The notes below the pieces were generated by a model. The model made no database searches and was not told the origin of the DNA. It saw nothing but the letters and a program-made list of their open reading frames with translations. The position numbers were made by a program, and so were the translations under genes. A stretch of 64,000 nucleotides of DNA from Lingula anatina (Eukaryota > Brachiopoda > Lingulata > Lingulida > Lingulidae): assembly GCF_001039355.2 (NCBI RefSeq), contig NW_019775968.1, forward strand, positions 579,973-643,972. The letters run 5' to 3'. Below are positions 36,351 to 58,802 of this stretch, in pieces (the stretch's first letter is position 1; each line of letters starts with the position of its first letter).

Positions 36351-38250
36351 GAGTCTGTAGACCTAGTCAAAGCCTTGTCATTTATTGCCATTATTTGATT
36401 ATGTTGCCCCTTTTTCTTTCACATTTAGATTATGATAATTAACACAAGTGAGACTTTTTCTCCATCATTAGGATTACTCACCATTAGGCAAATATGATAG
36501 AAACAAAAAACACCCAGCAATAAGATCCTTAATACGCCTTTTGGTTTCGGTTTGAACAGCGAAACCGAACGCCTTCAAGTAAGTACAAAAATGTTAGGGT
36601 TACAAATGATGTTATTTTGATTTCAATATAAACGAAAACACACCTTCCAATTATGTTTGGATATATATTTTTAAAAATTATACCATTGCTTCGTTGGGCC
36701 TATGGTATGATTTGCAAGCTAATAGTGAAATCCTGTTCTAAATGCTATAGCTTTCTCTCAGCACCCTGATGCCGTGAAAAAATACTTAGTGCTGTCTTTT
36801 GCACGCAAGTTTCTCACTCTCTTACGGCTTAACTGAATTAGCCTAGCAGGCTGTGCAAATAATTCACATCGGGGCCTAATCTGATGTTGTTCATTTTCTG
36901 ATGGGAGAGTTTTCAGAAGAGTATTCATTTAACATTTCCCAAAGTAGATAAAGTAAGACAAAGAGAGGGAACGCACGGTTATTTTCTAATTACGTTTTCT
37001 TTAGTATGAAAAATCGTTTTCCAGTACGATGTAATAAATCTTTGAAGCGATCTTATCCCCCAGAGCTCTGTGGATAGAAGTTTCGATCGGGAAAACGACC
37101 CTAAGAATAATAAGCCGATGGTATAAATACTTCTTAAGCCAATTCAATTTAAACGTATCCATTTCACTTGCAGACCGCTCCCTGTGCTTTAAAAACCACC
37201 AAATATCACGTTTGCATTCTGACGATACGTGGTCAACAGCTCTGACAGCATTTAACCCGCCGGGTTAAAAATGCAGTATTTTGCAATCAGATGTGTGAAA
37301 CAATTCAAACGTGAGGTTTTTCTGCATTAATCTAGAGGCGCGAATAAAAGATGCAATACGTCTATTCAAAAACACCGGAGAGGTTTCTTTTTGTGCCACA
37401 ATCATCATCATCATCCACAAACAACTCGAAAACAAGGGGAGTGGGTTTTTCGTACCAGTTCAAGCGACCTTTTTGTTCATAGCAATTAAATGGTGTAAAT
37501 GTGACTTGTTCAATAAAAAAGCTGACACCTCATCATTTGTTCAAAATTCTAGATCAAGAACTGCGGTTTATATATCATGATGAGGCATGATACTCCTTGT
37601 CCGTAGACCCCCCCCCCAAAAAAAAAAAAATAATAAATAAATAAATAAATAAATAAAATAAAATAATAAATAAATGAAATAGAATAAAGGCAAAAATAAA
37701 CTATATATAAGTATAATTTCAGTAAGTTAATTGGTTAATTAAAAGCGTGGCAGTGATTCTCACTTTAGGTGTAAAGATAAGGTGACATGAGTAGAATAGA
37801 GGCATTATGGACTTTCATGGAAAACACCATCTACTGGTACATCCGTGTCGTGGAGTGTCTTACCACTTAAAGGTACATATAGTTAGGCTATGACTACACG
37901 CATAGTTAGGTACATATAGTTAGGCTGTGACTACACGCACAGTGTTTTGTTGATGCCAGAAAACAGTATTTGGTCTACACGTTTAAATATATTTGCAATG
38001 TAGTGTGGTCCGTTTTTAACCTTACCACCATTTGTGTTGGACATCTCGAAAAGCGTCTTCTCATTCGAGAAGAGCATGATTTAAAAAATGATAAACAATG
38101 TTGAATTTATTACAATCATAATCGTAACAATATAGTAATCATAACACCCTCTTCACCAGAGGCTTGTTCTAGCTGTTGCAAAATTGGACTAAGTGAGAGG
38201 ATTATGTCATGCTTGTTTCATCAGGTTTTAGCGCATGTTTAAACTTACAC
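36351..38250. other. non-coding stretch with C/A-rich simple repeat
   Basis: Holds a CCCCCCCCC/AAAAAAAAAAA tract followed by a degenerate (ATAA)n repeat at about 37608-37680, and a repeated GTACATATAGTTAGGCT-TGACTACACGCA motif near 37870-37940. No gene seen. Confidence 0.5.
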
Positions 38251-38252
38251 AC

Positions 38253-38402
38253 CATTCAGAATAGGGGACTAACTAGTGCGACGATCAAATAAAGCTTGTC
38301 GCTTAATCCGCTAATAAACAATGAATAAACATCCCGTGGGGAAGTATTCAAGTGGGTCGGCCATATTTGGCCCTCGGACTAGTTAGTCCCCTGTTCTGAA
38401 TG
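38253..38402. mobile_element. 150-bp MITE with 25-bp inverted ends
   Basis: 38253-38277 (CATTCAGAATAGGGGACTAA plus CTAGT) and 38378-38402 are inverted copies with one mismatch. The ends may extend outward (TTACACAC versus TAAGGGGC). The interior is non-coding. Confidence 0.7.
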
Positions 38403-39600
38403 GCCCCTTAAACTCCGTGGCAATTTCTGCTCGGAGCTGCTTTCCCTCACATTTGTCATTCTGAATTTTTTACCTGATCCACAACCAATTTTTATGAGAA
38501 ATCTTTCGGAATGATACTTATTCTTTAAAACGTGTTATCTAAATTTTGGCCAGGGTTTTACTTGAGGTACAATGGGAACATCTTTTTTCAGTTCGTGGTC
38601 GTTGAAGTTTTACCACAAAATTTAAAAATAATTAAAACGGTTTTATCATTCCTAATCCCACTGTACCCCATTCACATTGGCTATGACTTAGAGAAGAGTT
38701 TTCACTTTTTACGCGGCTGCGTTATAGACTATCTAAAAGTTAATACATACCTTTCTTTTTCCTTTGCTCCCTTATCACTTTATCACCGATGGAATTCTCC
38801 ACAATGTTTCCTTTAATAGTTAGTACGTTTTTAAACCTAAAAGTATGTGTTTTATATGCCGACTTCCTCTGCAATTTTCTTGTATTTAGGAAACGCGATC
38901 ACAGTCATTTCAAGAGGTATTGCAACGTGAGCTCATGTTTATGCGGACACGACGTCGAACACCTATCACATTTGCCAGTAGATGATGGACATCTCCTAGT
39001 GTAAAAGATCAAGTGAGTTGTGTGCCTTGGGAGCTTCAGTTACAAATAGGAGGAAACAATTTGAAAACTAGTTTGCGTCTGGTGATCGACTGTGCGGCTG
39101 AATTTTATTTGCGATAACTCTGAGCGGGTAGTTTGGATAACAGCTTTTATGTCAATGAAGTCTGAAACTTCAAAATAGGAAGATGTTATTACTTTTTTCT
39201 AGTTAAAAAGCAACATTATCCATTCATCAAAACTTAATCCTACCTTTCACTTAACAATCATAAATTAGGAAATGATAGGGCCTACAAAAAGTTGGCAGTT
39301 AGTTTGCTATGCCCATATGGCACGTGCTATACAAAAACGATGAATAACTAAGAGATGATAAATAACTAGACAAAACAAAAATTGTCTTTGTGTGGGGTTG
39401 TGAAAACAAAGTAGGTGAGCCTTGAAAAACCATGCTTCCTTCCATCCATTTACTTTTATCTGGACACGAGCATCCACCAAGTGCGTGCCTTCGTTGTTTA
39501 GTGTTAACTGAAAATCGTCTCAAGTACGGAAAAATCAAGGATTTATCATAGAATTCTATAAATCTACTGCAGTTTTGTAAATGACAAAACACTACAAAAT
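38403..39600. other. non-coding stretch downstream of KLF gene
   Basis: No conserved protein or repeat was recognised. The AATAAAG on the minus strand near 39612 could end the KLF transcript, which would put this stretch outside it. Confidence 0.35.
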
Positions 39601-39605
39601 AAATA

Positions 39606-41878
39606 TTTTGAACAACCATTCTTTATTCTTAAATATATAAAATAAATACTGTACATTTTACCTTAAACTTGAATCAGTAATAAAATAATGTGGTTTATTC
39701 TCATATTTAAAACCACACCAGTCAATTTCTCAACTACACACCATATTGCTTTGATTGTGTTAGAGGAGAGTGCTGCACAACTGTCACATTCACTCGTCTT
39801 TAAGTACACTGCTGATTAAAAGATATATATTTATATATATATATATACAGATGAAGGACTATGTACACAGTGGATTCGATAAAGACTTATCTTAAAACAA
39901 AGCAGTTCAAAAATTCTAAAAGAAAAGCACTATACAGTCTGTATAGCTATACACATACAGTTATATATGACACAATTAGTACTCCTGTTGAGATAAAACA
40001 GAACATACTGATCACAAATAAGATAAATGTGAAGTGTGCAAGTAAATGCTTTTACAAATAATATATTCAATCACAAACTGAATTTACATGTAACCAAAAC
40101 ACTATACTATTTTTTCTTTTGATTTTTTCACAATACTAAAAGCAAAGAAAATGATAATAATGATTCAACATCAAACTGAAATTATGATAAGATTTGTACA
40201 TATTGCTATGAAACCATGTTGAAATGAAAAATGCAACATGTTCCACAGAAAACTCTATTATATCCAGTACACTTAAGATATACTTTGTACTAAAATAGTA
40301 CCAAGATACCAAGCTTAAAAAAGCTTGATGAAAAAATGAACTTTCTTTTCAGCTCTGCCTTCCTTTAGAATGAAGTGAAATGCACCAATTGCATGGCTAT
40401 TCCACGAAGCACACCCTCTTTCTTTTTAGTATAAAACTATATTCAATTCTAAGCACTGCTCAGCAGGCTTCACTCAGTGACATTAACTTTAGATCTCTTC
40501 ATCAACCTTCATATATAAATATATTCACATTAATTAACTCCAGCAGATTTCATAAGAAAACAGCAAGCACCAGACAGCCCAATGTCTTGCAACAATTATG
40601 TTCAGTGCCTATCAATTATAAGGACAGACACTATAACAGCCTTGCCATGCTGACTACACGTGAATGAAACCGAAATGTTGTATTCACTTTCATCAGTGAC
40701 AATAGTGCAGCTGATATAAGTAAAACAGTGCACCACACTGAAAGATTCAGCTGTATTTTATATCTATATTGATGAAAATCATTTCAAAGCCCATCAGCTC
40801 TGTTTAGCCTTTAAGTTAAAATGGGATTCGAAATACAGTTCCATAACTGAACGAACACTATCGCACTGGACATATAAGTATAACATGACTGCGACACCTG
40901 TGCACCATTATTAAATACTTATATAGTCATTGTACCATTTCCACTATAGGTTTAATAAGTATTGTCAAAGAATCAATATATTTCTTCTGCTTCAAGTGGT
41001 AACTACTACCTGAATTTGGCAAATTAGCAGGTGTTTCACCTTCTGCTAATATTTGAGAGCGATTTCATGTCTCTTCAGTCTCAAAAGGGTAGAAAATAGG
41101 CAAGCAATCTAACCATAAAGAATAAAATTTAAACATTAAATAAGTTTTTCTCTTTTAGCCATAACCAAATATCAGTAGAGGAAACAAGTTGCATACAACT
41201 TAATGCATATTTCTCATTAATTTATCCTGGATGACAGGCCATCTTGGAAATCCTCTATCAGATCTTACAAAATGCTAAACTTCTACTTATACAAGCAGCT
41301 AACAGTACAAGATAAGATAAACTGCTCATCACCAAACCCCCTCCCCCCCTGAGAAGTGCTCCAGCATATCACCTCACTGCAAGTTTATGGCATCTGAGGT
41401 AATCTAGTGCTTTGTACTATTACTTGTAGTAAATGACAATTGTCATCAATACTGAATTGGAAGCTGTTAACTCAGTTGGCCATGCCTTTTGATATATAGA
41501 TACATAAATATATACACTTATTTTCATCCTCAACACATAGCCTGGCTGGGGTAAGATCCTTTTTAAGTTCTTTAAATGCACAGACTTCATAATCTCAAAA
41601 GTACTTGTGGCTTCTTGCATGAAAACATCCCCCCAAATGCATAAATATAAATGCATTATGATAAATATATGTAAACCATTATTTTACTTTAGTGTGTTTG
41701 AAGAAAGAATAAGAATTCTAGTTTATAGCAAAATTGCTCAAACTTTTGCTGGGAAAGATGACATGTCTAGAAAATAATAAAACATAACCTGACATGGTTA
41801 CTGAACCTGATTCTAAAGATAGACAATGAAAATAAAGAGTCAACAGACTGAAATGTGCACATGACAGATGCAGGAGGC
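39606..41878 (-). other. probable 3' UTR of the KLF9/13-like gene
   Basis: About 2.3 kb of AT-rich, repeat-poor sequence follows the KLF stop codon on the minus strand. It ends near a candidate poly(A) signal (AATAAAG read on the minus strand, about 39612). It holds a TA-rich run near 39825-39847 and no credible reading frame. The 3' UTR assignment is inferred from position only. Confidence 0.35.
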
Positions 41879-51521
<9,643 letters not shown>

Positions 51522-51559
51522 CTCGCATGTAAGTAAAATCTGCTACTGTAAGCAAACTC

Positions 51560-51830
51560 AAGTTCAACAAGTCTACACACGCCCTCTTTGTTCCAGACAA
51601 AGAGAGTAGTTGAAAGTCAAGTTTTCCTTTTTAATTTTGTTGAACGCGCTTAAAATATGGCGTTATAGACAGATTATAAGCGGATCACATAATACTCACA
51701 GTTTCTTGTCTCTTACTTTAACCGAACAATCCTAATATGCCATAGTTACGAGCTTGATTTAATGCATACGTTTTCATGGCGCTGCGCGTGTAAGTATTAT
51801 GGAGGGCGGAGTTATGCAGAGAGTCTGTGA
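51560..51830 (-). promoter_or_regulatory. putative KLF promoter region
   Basis: About 300 bp upstream of the KLF start codon, with a GGGCGG box at 51804-51809 and a GCGCTGCGCGTG patch near 51779-51790. KLF9/13 factors bind GC boxes, so autoregulation is conceivable. No TATA box was located. Confidence 0.3.
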
Positions 51831-52271
51831 CCTCGTTTCCATTTGATAATTTCATTGGACAGATGTAGAACTTTTATTAATCTAAAAATAGAAGTCAGGG
51901 AAACACCCTATAAATTGCCAAATTTATGGTTTTACAAATCACTGACGCAAGGAATATTTTGCTTCGTCATAAAAAACCCTACTTCAATGCTTTCTTGGAA
52001 CAAAAAACAAAAGAGAATATTTCAACTTATGCTCACTGATAGTATCTCCTTTATGCAAATAACGTCATTAAAAGTAATGCAAGTCACGTCAAATCATAAA
52101 GGGCTTAAAGGGCATTGGAATTGAGTTATGAAGACAGAAAAATATATAAAAAAACGTATATATATTAAGGGATATAAATTAATAAAGTTTAGATGTGAAA
52201 ATGATCTTTTTGTTAAAAAGCATCCTGACAAAAGTATAAGTTACTACAAATAACTGTAAGGAATTAGCCAG

Positions 52272-52343
52272 TCCTCGATAGTATAGTGGTAAGTATCCCC
52301 GCCTGTCACGCGGGAGACCGGGGTTCGATTCCCCGTCGGGGAG
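52272..52343 (+). tRNA. tRNA-Asp (GUC)
   Basis: A 72-nt cloverleaf: acceptor TCCTCGA pairs with TCGGGGA (discriminator G), A box TAGTATAGTGG (52278-52288), anticodon loop CTGTCAC with GTC at 52305-52307, and B box GGTTCGATTCC (52322-52332). The CCA end is not encoded, as usual in animals. A TTTTT run near 52350 gives the Pol III terminator. There is no intron, and it matches the conserved metazoan tRNA-Asp. Confidence 0.98.
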
Positions 52344-52348
52344 GCAAT

Positions 52349-52355
52349 TCTTTTT
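52349..52355 (+). terminator. Pol III terminator of tRNA-Asp
   Basis: TTCTTTTTG run 6-12 bases past the tRNA 3' end, the usual T-stretch stop for RNA polymerase III. Confidence 0.8.
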
Positions 52356-52359
52356 GTAT

Positions 52360-53550
52360 TTCTTTTCCGTTTAACTTGCGCGAAATAGGTGTTTCAAAGC
52401 AGTTTCAAAGGAGAAGTTCTTTTCGGAAAAGTATAAACCTTTAAACTGCCTATCAATCGATCCAACTGGAAATTGGCATAGAACCTACTAGTAGACCAAA
52501 TTTTGATTCAGAACGAACTATTTGGACCGAGCTTGGGCCCGATGCAACAAGTATTAATTTTCAAACTTTACTCCTTCACAGCACCACAAATTGTACAATT
52601 TTTTTTTTGGAAGAGTATGCCCCACACACCAAACCACCCCCTAAACCTCACATATTTGTGAAGGGCTACTTGCTTTTCGTAGTATCAGTAAATATTTTTT
52701 TTAAATATTGATAACTGTGATAATCATCATAATGATAATAACATTTTTATGATAATCATAACTATCAAAAAGATTTTGGGCATCTGCCTCTGTTTCTTTT
52801 TTTTATTTTTTTTCGTTTCAGCTAAATAACATATTTGTCATTTGCTGTCAATTTTTTTAGTAGTCCTTAGTCTTTGATACATGAGTCACTGCTTGATGCA
52901 GGACAAGGTTGGAAGGGCAGAAACGGGTGGACAAATTAAGATAACGTCAGTCAAAATACTCCAAATGAAGGGAGATAGAACCTGATACCCGAAGAAAACA
53001 AAATTGAAATAAGGATGCAACATTCTAAGTTGGATCCTAGATTGAAACTAGGATAGAAATAATAACGTTCCCTCTGTAGATTGAAATGAGTTGGTCAGCA
53101 GGTGACCTAACTACATGTATTATGAAAGAAATGAAGGCAAGCGAATGCAATCGTCATTTATTATGGCTAATATATGTTGTTGTCCTCTTGCAATAATGTA
53201 TATATATTGGTTTGACAAACTTAACTGTTATCCCTCAGGGAGGACTTAACGTGAATGTGACTTCTTATGTCTTCACACCAGTCGCAATCACACCCATGGC
53301 TATGTGATACCTCACTATACGACAAAACTATATGAAATGAGACACTGTCTTTTGAGCAAAAGCTTATACTTGCACATGAAGGTAGAAAAAAACGTTGTTA
53401 AAAAACATGCTGTGTAATGTATGCTGTATTTCTTGAACTTGTATTATGCATCGGATAGGACCTATCCGTTTGGTTCCTCTTGTTACAAATATTGATCTAT
53501 ATATATGTTTTCAGAAGAGGAAAATCAGGTTTTGATTCACAAGTTCGTTG
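52360..53550. other. intergenic, tRNA to FAM184 3' end
   Basis: AT-rich with T runs near 52597 and 52797-52812. It probably includes the FAM184 3' UTR at its right side. No other gene seen. Confidence 0.4.
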
Positions 53551-53556
53551 ATTTGG

Positions 53557-53694
53557 TTATTTTCCGGAAAGCATTGCTTTTGCTGGAGGTTTTGGGCGAA
53601 TAAATCTACTTAGTCTGCTTCGTGCGTCCATTCCTAACATGGGAGGCAGGCGGCGACCAGAAGATGTTGCAGAGGCACATCGTGATGAGTTTAC
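53557..53694 (-). CDS. FAM184-like exon 3 (C-terminus)
   Basis: 138 bp, 45 residues plus TAA, following a CGCTCTAG acceptor. The frame is continuous with exon 2 and the product is basic and Pro/Ser-rich. The acceptor pyrimidine tract is weak, so this exon is less certain than the others. Confidence 0.62.
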   Translation of the reverse strand, partial: VNSSRCASATSSGRRLPPMLGMDARSRLSRFIRPKPPAKAMLSGK

Positions 53695-54542
53695 CTAGAG
53701 CGAATCATATTCATCATATTAGAGAAATATAGTCAGACCTACGCGCAGACTTAGTCGATGCCTTATTCAAATATAAAAACGCGTAGAGGACTAAGGATAG
53801 TTGTATTTTATGCTAAGCACACACAGTCCGCCCCCCCCCCTCTCTCATTATGTTTAGAAATAGTTCACGTTATTTCTTCATGTCAGTTGGGATGACCCAC
53901 CTGGAATTCATCCTGAGAAGCGTCATATCCCTCACTAACGGCACAAGCTATCGTCCTCTCACGGATCACTTTGAAAGGTGGTACCGTAGCTGGGACTGCT
54001 GACTGGAAAAATTGTTGTTGTTGCATCGAAAACCGGCCTGCTCTGCCATCCACCCTCACATTTTGTTTGTCAGTAAACATGCGGTTAAAATTGCCCTCTC
54101 TATTTGTGAGTTCCATTTTGTAGCGCTGCACCTCTCGTCGGAGCCTTTCTAACTCATCGTGGTATTCCTGCAAGTACAGAATGGCACTTCACGATGAAAG
54201 TGAAAATAACCTTGCTAAGATACAAAGATTTTTCGATAGATTACACTCTATTCAACACAAAGAATTAAAGAAGAAACATGAAGAGGGAGAAAAATGAAGA
54301 AAGCACGTCTTAAAAGTACAGCACAAAAACATTAATCTTGGTGTTGCTAAAAGGGTGCTGACCTCTCTCATCTTCCAAGTATTGAGCATTTAACTTTATT
54401 TCGAGATAAACATAAACTAAATCTATACAAATAGCAAATTCAAGAATGATTCTTCCAATTAACCAACCATATAGTCTATGTAAGTGTGTCGATGTATTGA
54501 GACTTTGCGAAACGGTCAAATACCATAAAATGTTTAGCAAGA

Positions 54543-54597
<55 letters not shown>

Positions 54598-55446
54598 GAT
54601 TGAATTTTAGTACGATCAGTCGATAATACATGCATTACAGGAATTTCTTATGGCAGTGCCAACTTTCCTTACCATATAATTGAGACTTTTTGTACTTCGT
54701 TTAGGATCAAAATCCGTATTGTTTGCAGCACCCTTATTAGCCATCTCACTGAACTTTTTAGCGAGTTCTTTTTTGAGATTTCTGTAATCACTTTCCAATT
54801 GTTTATTCCTAATCGTTAGCGCTTCCTTTGATTCTGAAGATTCCTCGAGCAACTCCCGAAGTCGTTCAATTTCTTTTAGAAGCTTTGAGTTAGTTTCTTC
54901 TAATTCTGCGACAATATCCTCTGTCTCTCGCTCTTTTTCCTTCATTTTCCTCTCCATATTGCCTACAGTCCTTTTTAAATTTTCTATCTCTCTTTCCTTC
55001 AAAATCAGTTCATCCTTTTTAGAATTGAGATCATCGGTGACCCCCTGTCTCAAATTTTCTATGTCTTTTTGAGCATTGATGAGCATGTCTCGTAAACTTT
55101 GGCACTCTCGTTTCTCTTCAGATAATTGCTTGTCCTTTTGTTCAATTCTCTTCTGAAGTTCAGTTTCCCGCTGCCGCATTTCAATTTCAAGAAGTGATTT
55201 GAATTTTTCGCCTTCAGCGGCTCCTTTTTGTTCCATTTCTTTTACTTTATTTTCTTCTGCCTCTATCCTGCTCTTGGCATCTTTAATAAGAAGGGATATT
55301 TCGTGTTCGTATGCATCTTTGAGAGCTTCTATCTCAACTTCCCTCTCATGATTGCGAGTAAAAAGCATGTGAACCACCTGAGTAAGTTCAGCCACTTTCT
55401 TTGACATCCGAAATTCGAAGGTTTTTCTCGCCTTTGCATCCGCCAT
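53557..55446 (-). CDS. FAM184-family coiled-coil protein (three exons)
   Basis: Joining 55446-54673, 54167-53901 and 53694-53557 gives 392 residues; both introns are GT-AG, phase 0. Near the N-terminus FEFRMSKKVAELTQVVHMLF and IEALKDAYEHEISLLI match the start of vertebrate FAM184A/B (MSKKIAQLTKV, ALKDAHEEEI). A long Glu/Lys-rich coiled coil follows to about residue 240. Exon 2 carries MELTNREGNFNRMF, resembling the family C-terminal block, and exon 3 a basic tail (SGRRLPPML, SRFIRPKPPAK). It is about a third of human FAM184A length, so the central coiled coil seems lost or never gained. The ATG at 55446 is the first in-frame Met after a TGA upstream. Molecular role unknown. Confidence 0.82.
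53901..54167 (-). CDS. FAM184-like exon 2
   Basis: 267 bp, 89 codons, with acceptor TACTTGCAG and donor CAG|GTGGGT. Reading past the donor meets a stop four codons later, so exon 3 depends on this splice. It includes a short Gln run (MQQQQ). Confidence 0.82.
54545..54595. repeat. (AT)n microsatellite in FAM184 intron 1
   Basis: Perfect AT dinucleotide run of about 51 bp. Confidence 0.95.
54673..55446 (-). CDS. FAM184-like exon 1
   Basis: 774 bp, 258 codons, with donor ATG|GTAAGG. The open frame extends about 33 codons upstream of this ATG without another Met, to a TGA near 55557, so a non-coding part of the exon or a different start is possible. Confidence 0.8.
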
Positions 55447-55509
55447 TTTCTCGGTTACCTTTTTTGTCACCTTTAAAAATAAGTCCTGCCTTGCTTCTGT
55501 CTGCGTTTT

Positions 55510-55557
55510 ATCACCTGGATTGCTTGGCAATTGTGTTATCGCCACATTTGTGCCTCA
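55510..55557 (-). other. short upstream ORF before FAM184 start
   Basis: ATGAGGCACAAATGTGGCG opens a 15-codon frame closed by TGA, out of frame with the main start and about 65 nt upstream of it. It would be a translational uORF if this part is in the mRNA. A TTTTGTTGACATTTCAG acceptor-like site just upstream suggests an earlier 5' UTR exon. Confidence 0.35.
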
Positions 55558-55559
55558 TC

Positions 55560-58500
55560 TTTTTCTGAAATGTCAACAAAATATTACCATCACCATGGAC
55601 ATCATTACAGACACATAATGAAAAATAAGAGGACATAATACCATTTCAAACACAACTGCATGATACAGGGGGTGTTCTGTAAAGAGACGAAGGGGAAACA
55701 AAGAGAAAAATCACTCTTCCTATGTAGTTATCTACCTACATCGCGACAGCAACCGGGTGCATGTAGGCTTTTTCAACTTCAATGTGAAAAAACTATAAGT
55801 AATATATGTGCACTGAAAACGTGTTATATAATACATCAGCAATGTTTTGGTTTCCTATGGTAACACTGAGAATGAGAAGACAGCGTTGTGAGATTTATTC
55901 AAATTATTACAAGATTACATAACTACTTAATTTTTTTTTCTGTAGTAATGTGACAACATTTTCAGCGTTGGATGTTAACCCATAGCGAGCAAACATGGCC
56001 TCTGCCATTACCTACAGTATCAGCAAATGTATGAATATAACAAAGTAGTGAAATGAACAACCCTACTTGTTATCTACTGTATCGCCACATTCTTCGTCCA
56101 TATCTTGAAGGATTTAAGACGTGCATCGTCTAAGTTCACGTCATTTTCCAGACGAAAGTGCGCTACTCTATGAATGCCTCGTTAACTACACACGTACTTT
56201 CCTCTCTCCTCCAGTCTTAGACACAAGTACACAGTTCACTCGCTCTCTCGTATCACTTTCAATGTCACCTGACGACACGATGTTTAACGTCGAAACGTTT
56301 AAGTCGCACCTACCCTTTAACCTGTAGCGTACAAATCCTAACACTGAAACGTTTGATAACAGGTTAGTTTCGGGCTGCGGTGAGGTGGTGTCGAATAATT
56401 CACTCCAATACAACCGGGTCTGAGTCGTCGTCTGGCCCTTAGGCTTCGAAAATTGTAACTTACTTTTCTGGATGATATGTCAACAAGGTTTACAGAACAG
56501 AGTAGAGACTGGCGACAAATTAACCTGTTACTGCAAATACAAGTCTAATGGAGGAAGAGTCAAACAGCTAGGTTCAATATTAGACTCTTACCTGGATACA
56601 GTGCCAACCTTTATCAGACTCCATACATTTGTATTTTTTGTATAGATTTGTGAACTTAGCTGTATGCAGGTGCTTAAAGAACACAATAGGCGCGTTGCCT
56701 TGGTCTCATAGAGGTGTGTTTGCCGAGCCGTTCATTTATCACAACATAAATAAGGGGGTGTAGGGGCAATTGCACTCTTGTGTAAACCTATATGGCATGA
56801 ATCTTTAGCTTGTTTCGTGCTTTCGGTTTAGTTTAATTTGTGATATGCCTGGTAGATAGGGATGATATATGTCAATGCGGATACTCGAGGAGATTATAAT
56901 ACTTGCAAATTGATATACCAAGCTGGTTCTATAACGATGAAACAGGCTGTATAATGTAGTCATTGTTGAACGGGAAATCAGCATCGATTTTCTGCGCTCT
57001 TCTTTGAAACCAGCTCACATACTAATGCTACAGATGGAGTTAATTTCTCATCTGGGTAAAGAAACATGGGGTTTTCAACATCTATGACCCTTTTTAAGTT
57101 CAAAGGTTTTTTAATCTAAAAGAAGCGAGACGACAAGAGGCGCATATCTGCGAAACTGCCTATAGCGCCTTTTGAGCCTCCCGTTCACCATTAAGAGTAA
57201 GCAGCCGAGTAAGGTAGCGTTACGCTTTGTTGTTGTTACCTAATCATGCAACAATTCATATTCAACTGAAATAAATGCGTTCTTATCCAATATCAGTGCA
57301 GGGTTAAATCCTGTATTTTCCCTGTGCCCGCCAACACAAGTAAGCATTTATGAATAACTTCAGTGCAAATACGTAATACACCTTATAATTCCGTTTCAAA
57401 ATAAGAACAGAACCATGTATTCATATTAATAAGAAAGTTTAAGTTTGTTTGTACAGGGATAAGGACTATGGGGTTGCTTACAGGTACAGAGATTTGATTG
57501 CCATAAGCTATTTTGTGCAAAGAAAGTAACCTCTGACGAGACAGCGACCGATATCAACGACAAATCTTAGGTCGTTTTTTGTTTTGAAAGCTTAAAAAAA
57601 AAACTAAACTTTAAAAGGTGGCTGATGTGTTTTGAAAATACAGGGTTATCTATAAATGTTACCGTGACAATTTTATGTTGCTACTTGAAAATAATCACAC
57701 GACCATAAAGAGTAAGATGGTATATGACAAAATGATTTTTAATACTTGAATTGGCCATGGTACTTTCTTTGATATGGTATATACTTCAGTGTAAATCATC
57801 CGTCCCTTACTCAGATGATTGATCCTACTAACGGATTTAAACTCCAATTTATGTTTATAAAGACAGGATAAAACAAAAGAATAAATTGATTGTCAACGAA
57901 AATTTCAACTAAGGTGAAGGCCTACCCTTTGATAAATATGAAAAAATCAAGTGTTTCCCATATTAAAATGTATTTTAAAAAAAATCAAGTTAAAAAAAAA
58001 AAAAACATCAAGCAAAGTGAAAGGGAATAAAAATATACCGTAATTACAAACAGCGACATTGTGGACTCAATGACAATGGAAAGTAGGGAACATTCTCTGC
58101 CCAAAGGATGCCTTCTTATGCCAAGTGACAAATGAAAATGGGTAAGCTCAGAGTAAAATATTAACTCTAAACACATATCCAAAGATTATTTGGAATCAAA
58201 ATTTTGATTGAATTATGATTAATAATATGAATATTTCAAATGACGCTGGGTTTTTTTTCACAATTGAATTTGGTCTGTTCAAATAGCAACATTTAGATTT
58301 CAGTCAATATGCAAAGAGTATCAAGTCCATCAGCACAAACAGTGAAAGAAAATGTTTATATTGAAAAAATAGTTGTATATATATTTCTTGTGTCCATCAA
58401 TAAATAATTCATTCATACATGCTTGACAGGCAAAAAAAGTTACAGGTTATGCAATACACAGCCTAAAGTTGAGCCTGTCACAAAATATTTGAATCACATA

Positions 58501-58790
58501 GACATAAATGCCCGTTAAAATTAATGCACTCCATTGCTTTGATAGCTTTTAGTTTATCTGGATACTGTTACAGTACAAGTTGCATACAAAAAAGTTTCAA
58601 AAAGCATTCAGTGAATAAATCTTTAACCGCCTCTCATTGTAGATAACAAAATACAATATGCAGAAACCAACTTAGAAATATTTTTATGACAAACTAAAAT
58701 AGGATTGTCATCATCTGATATCATCTCTGTCCATGTTCCATATTTATGATGCCATAAAATTATTTTTGGTAATCCTGGTCACTTCAGTCT
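55560..58790. other. intergenic, FAM184 5' side to SPAG8 3' end
   Basis: No protein exon or RNA gene was recognised. It should include the FAM184 promoter or 5' UTR exon(s) and the SPAG8 3' UTR. Frames near 56121-56413 on both strands are short and have no family signature. Confidence 0.4.
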
Positions 58791-58802
58791 GACAAAGAAT
58801 TT

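Noticed and set aside
16477-39600. A hidden multi-gene or viral insertion in the gene desert
   Set aside because: No long open frames, reverse transcriptase, capsid or integrase motifs were seen on either strand; only MITEs, dispersed repeats and simple repeats.
39299-39619. 106-codon minus-strand frame near the KLF 3' end
   Set aside because: Composition and lack of motifs suggest 3' UTR or flanking DNA.
51843-52124. 93-codon plus-strand frame between KLF and tRNA-Asp
   Set aside because: No family signature; AT-rich composition like surrounding intergenic DNA.
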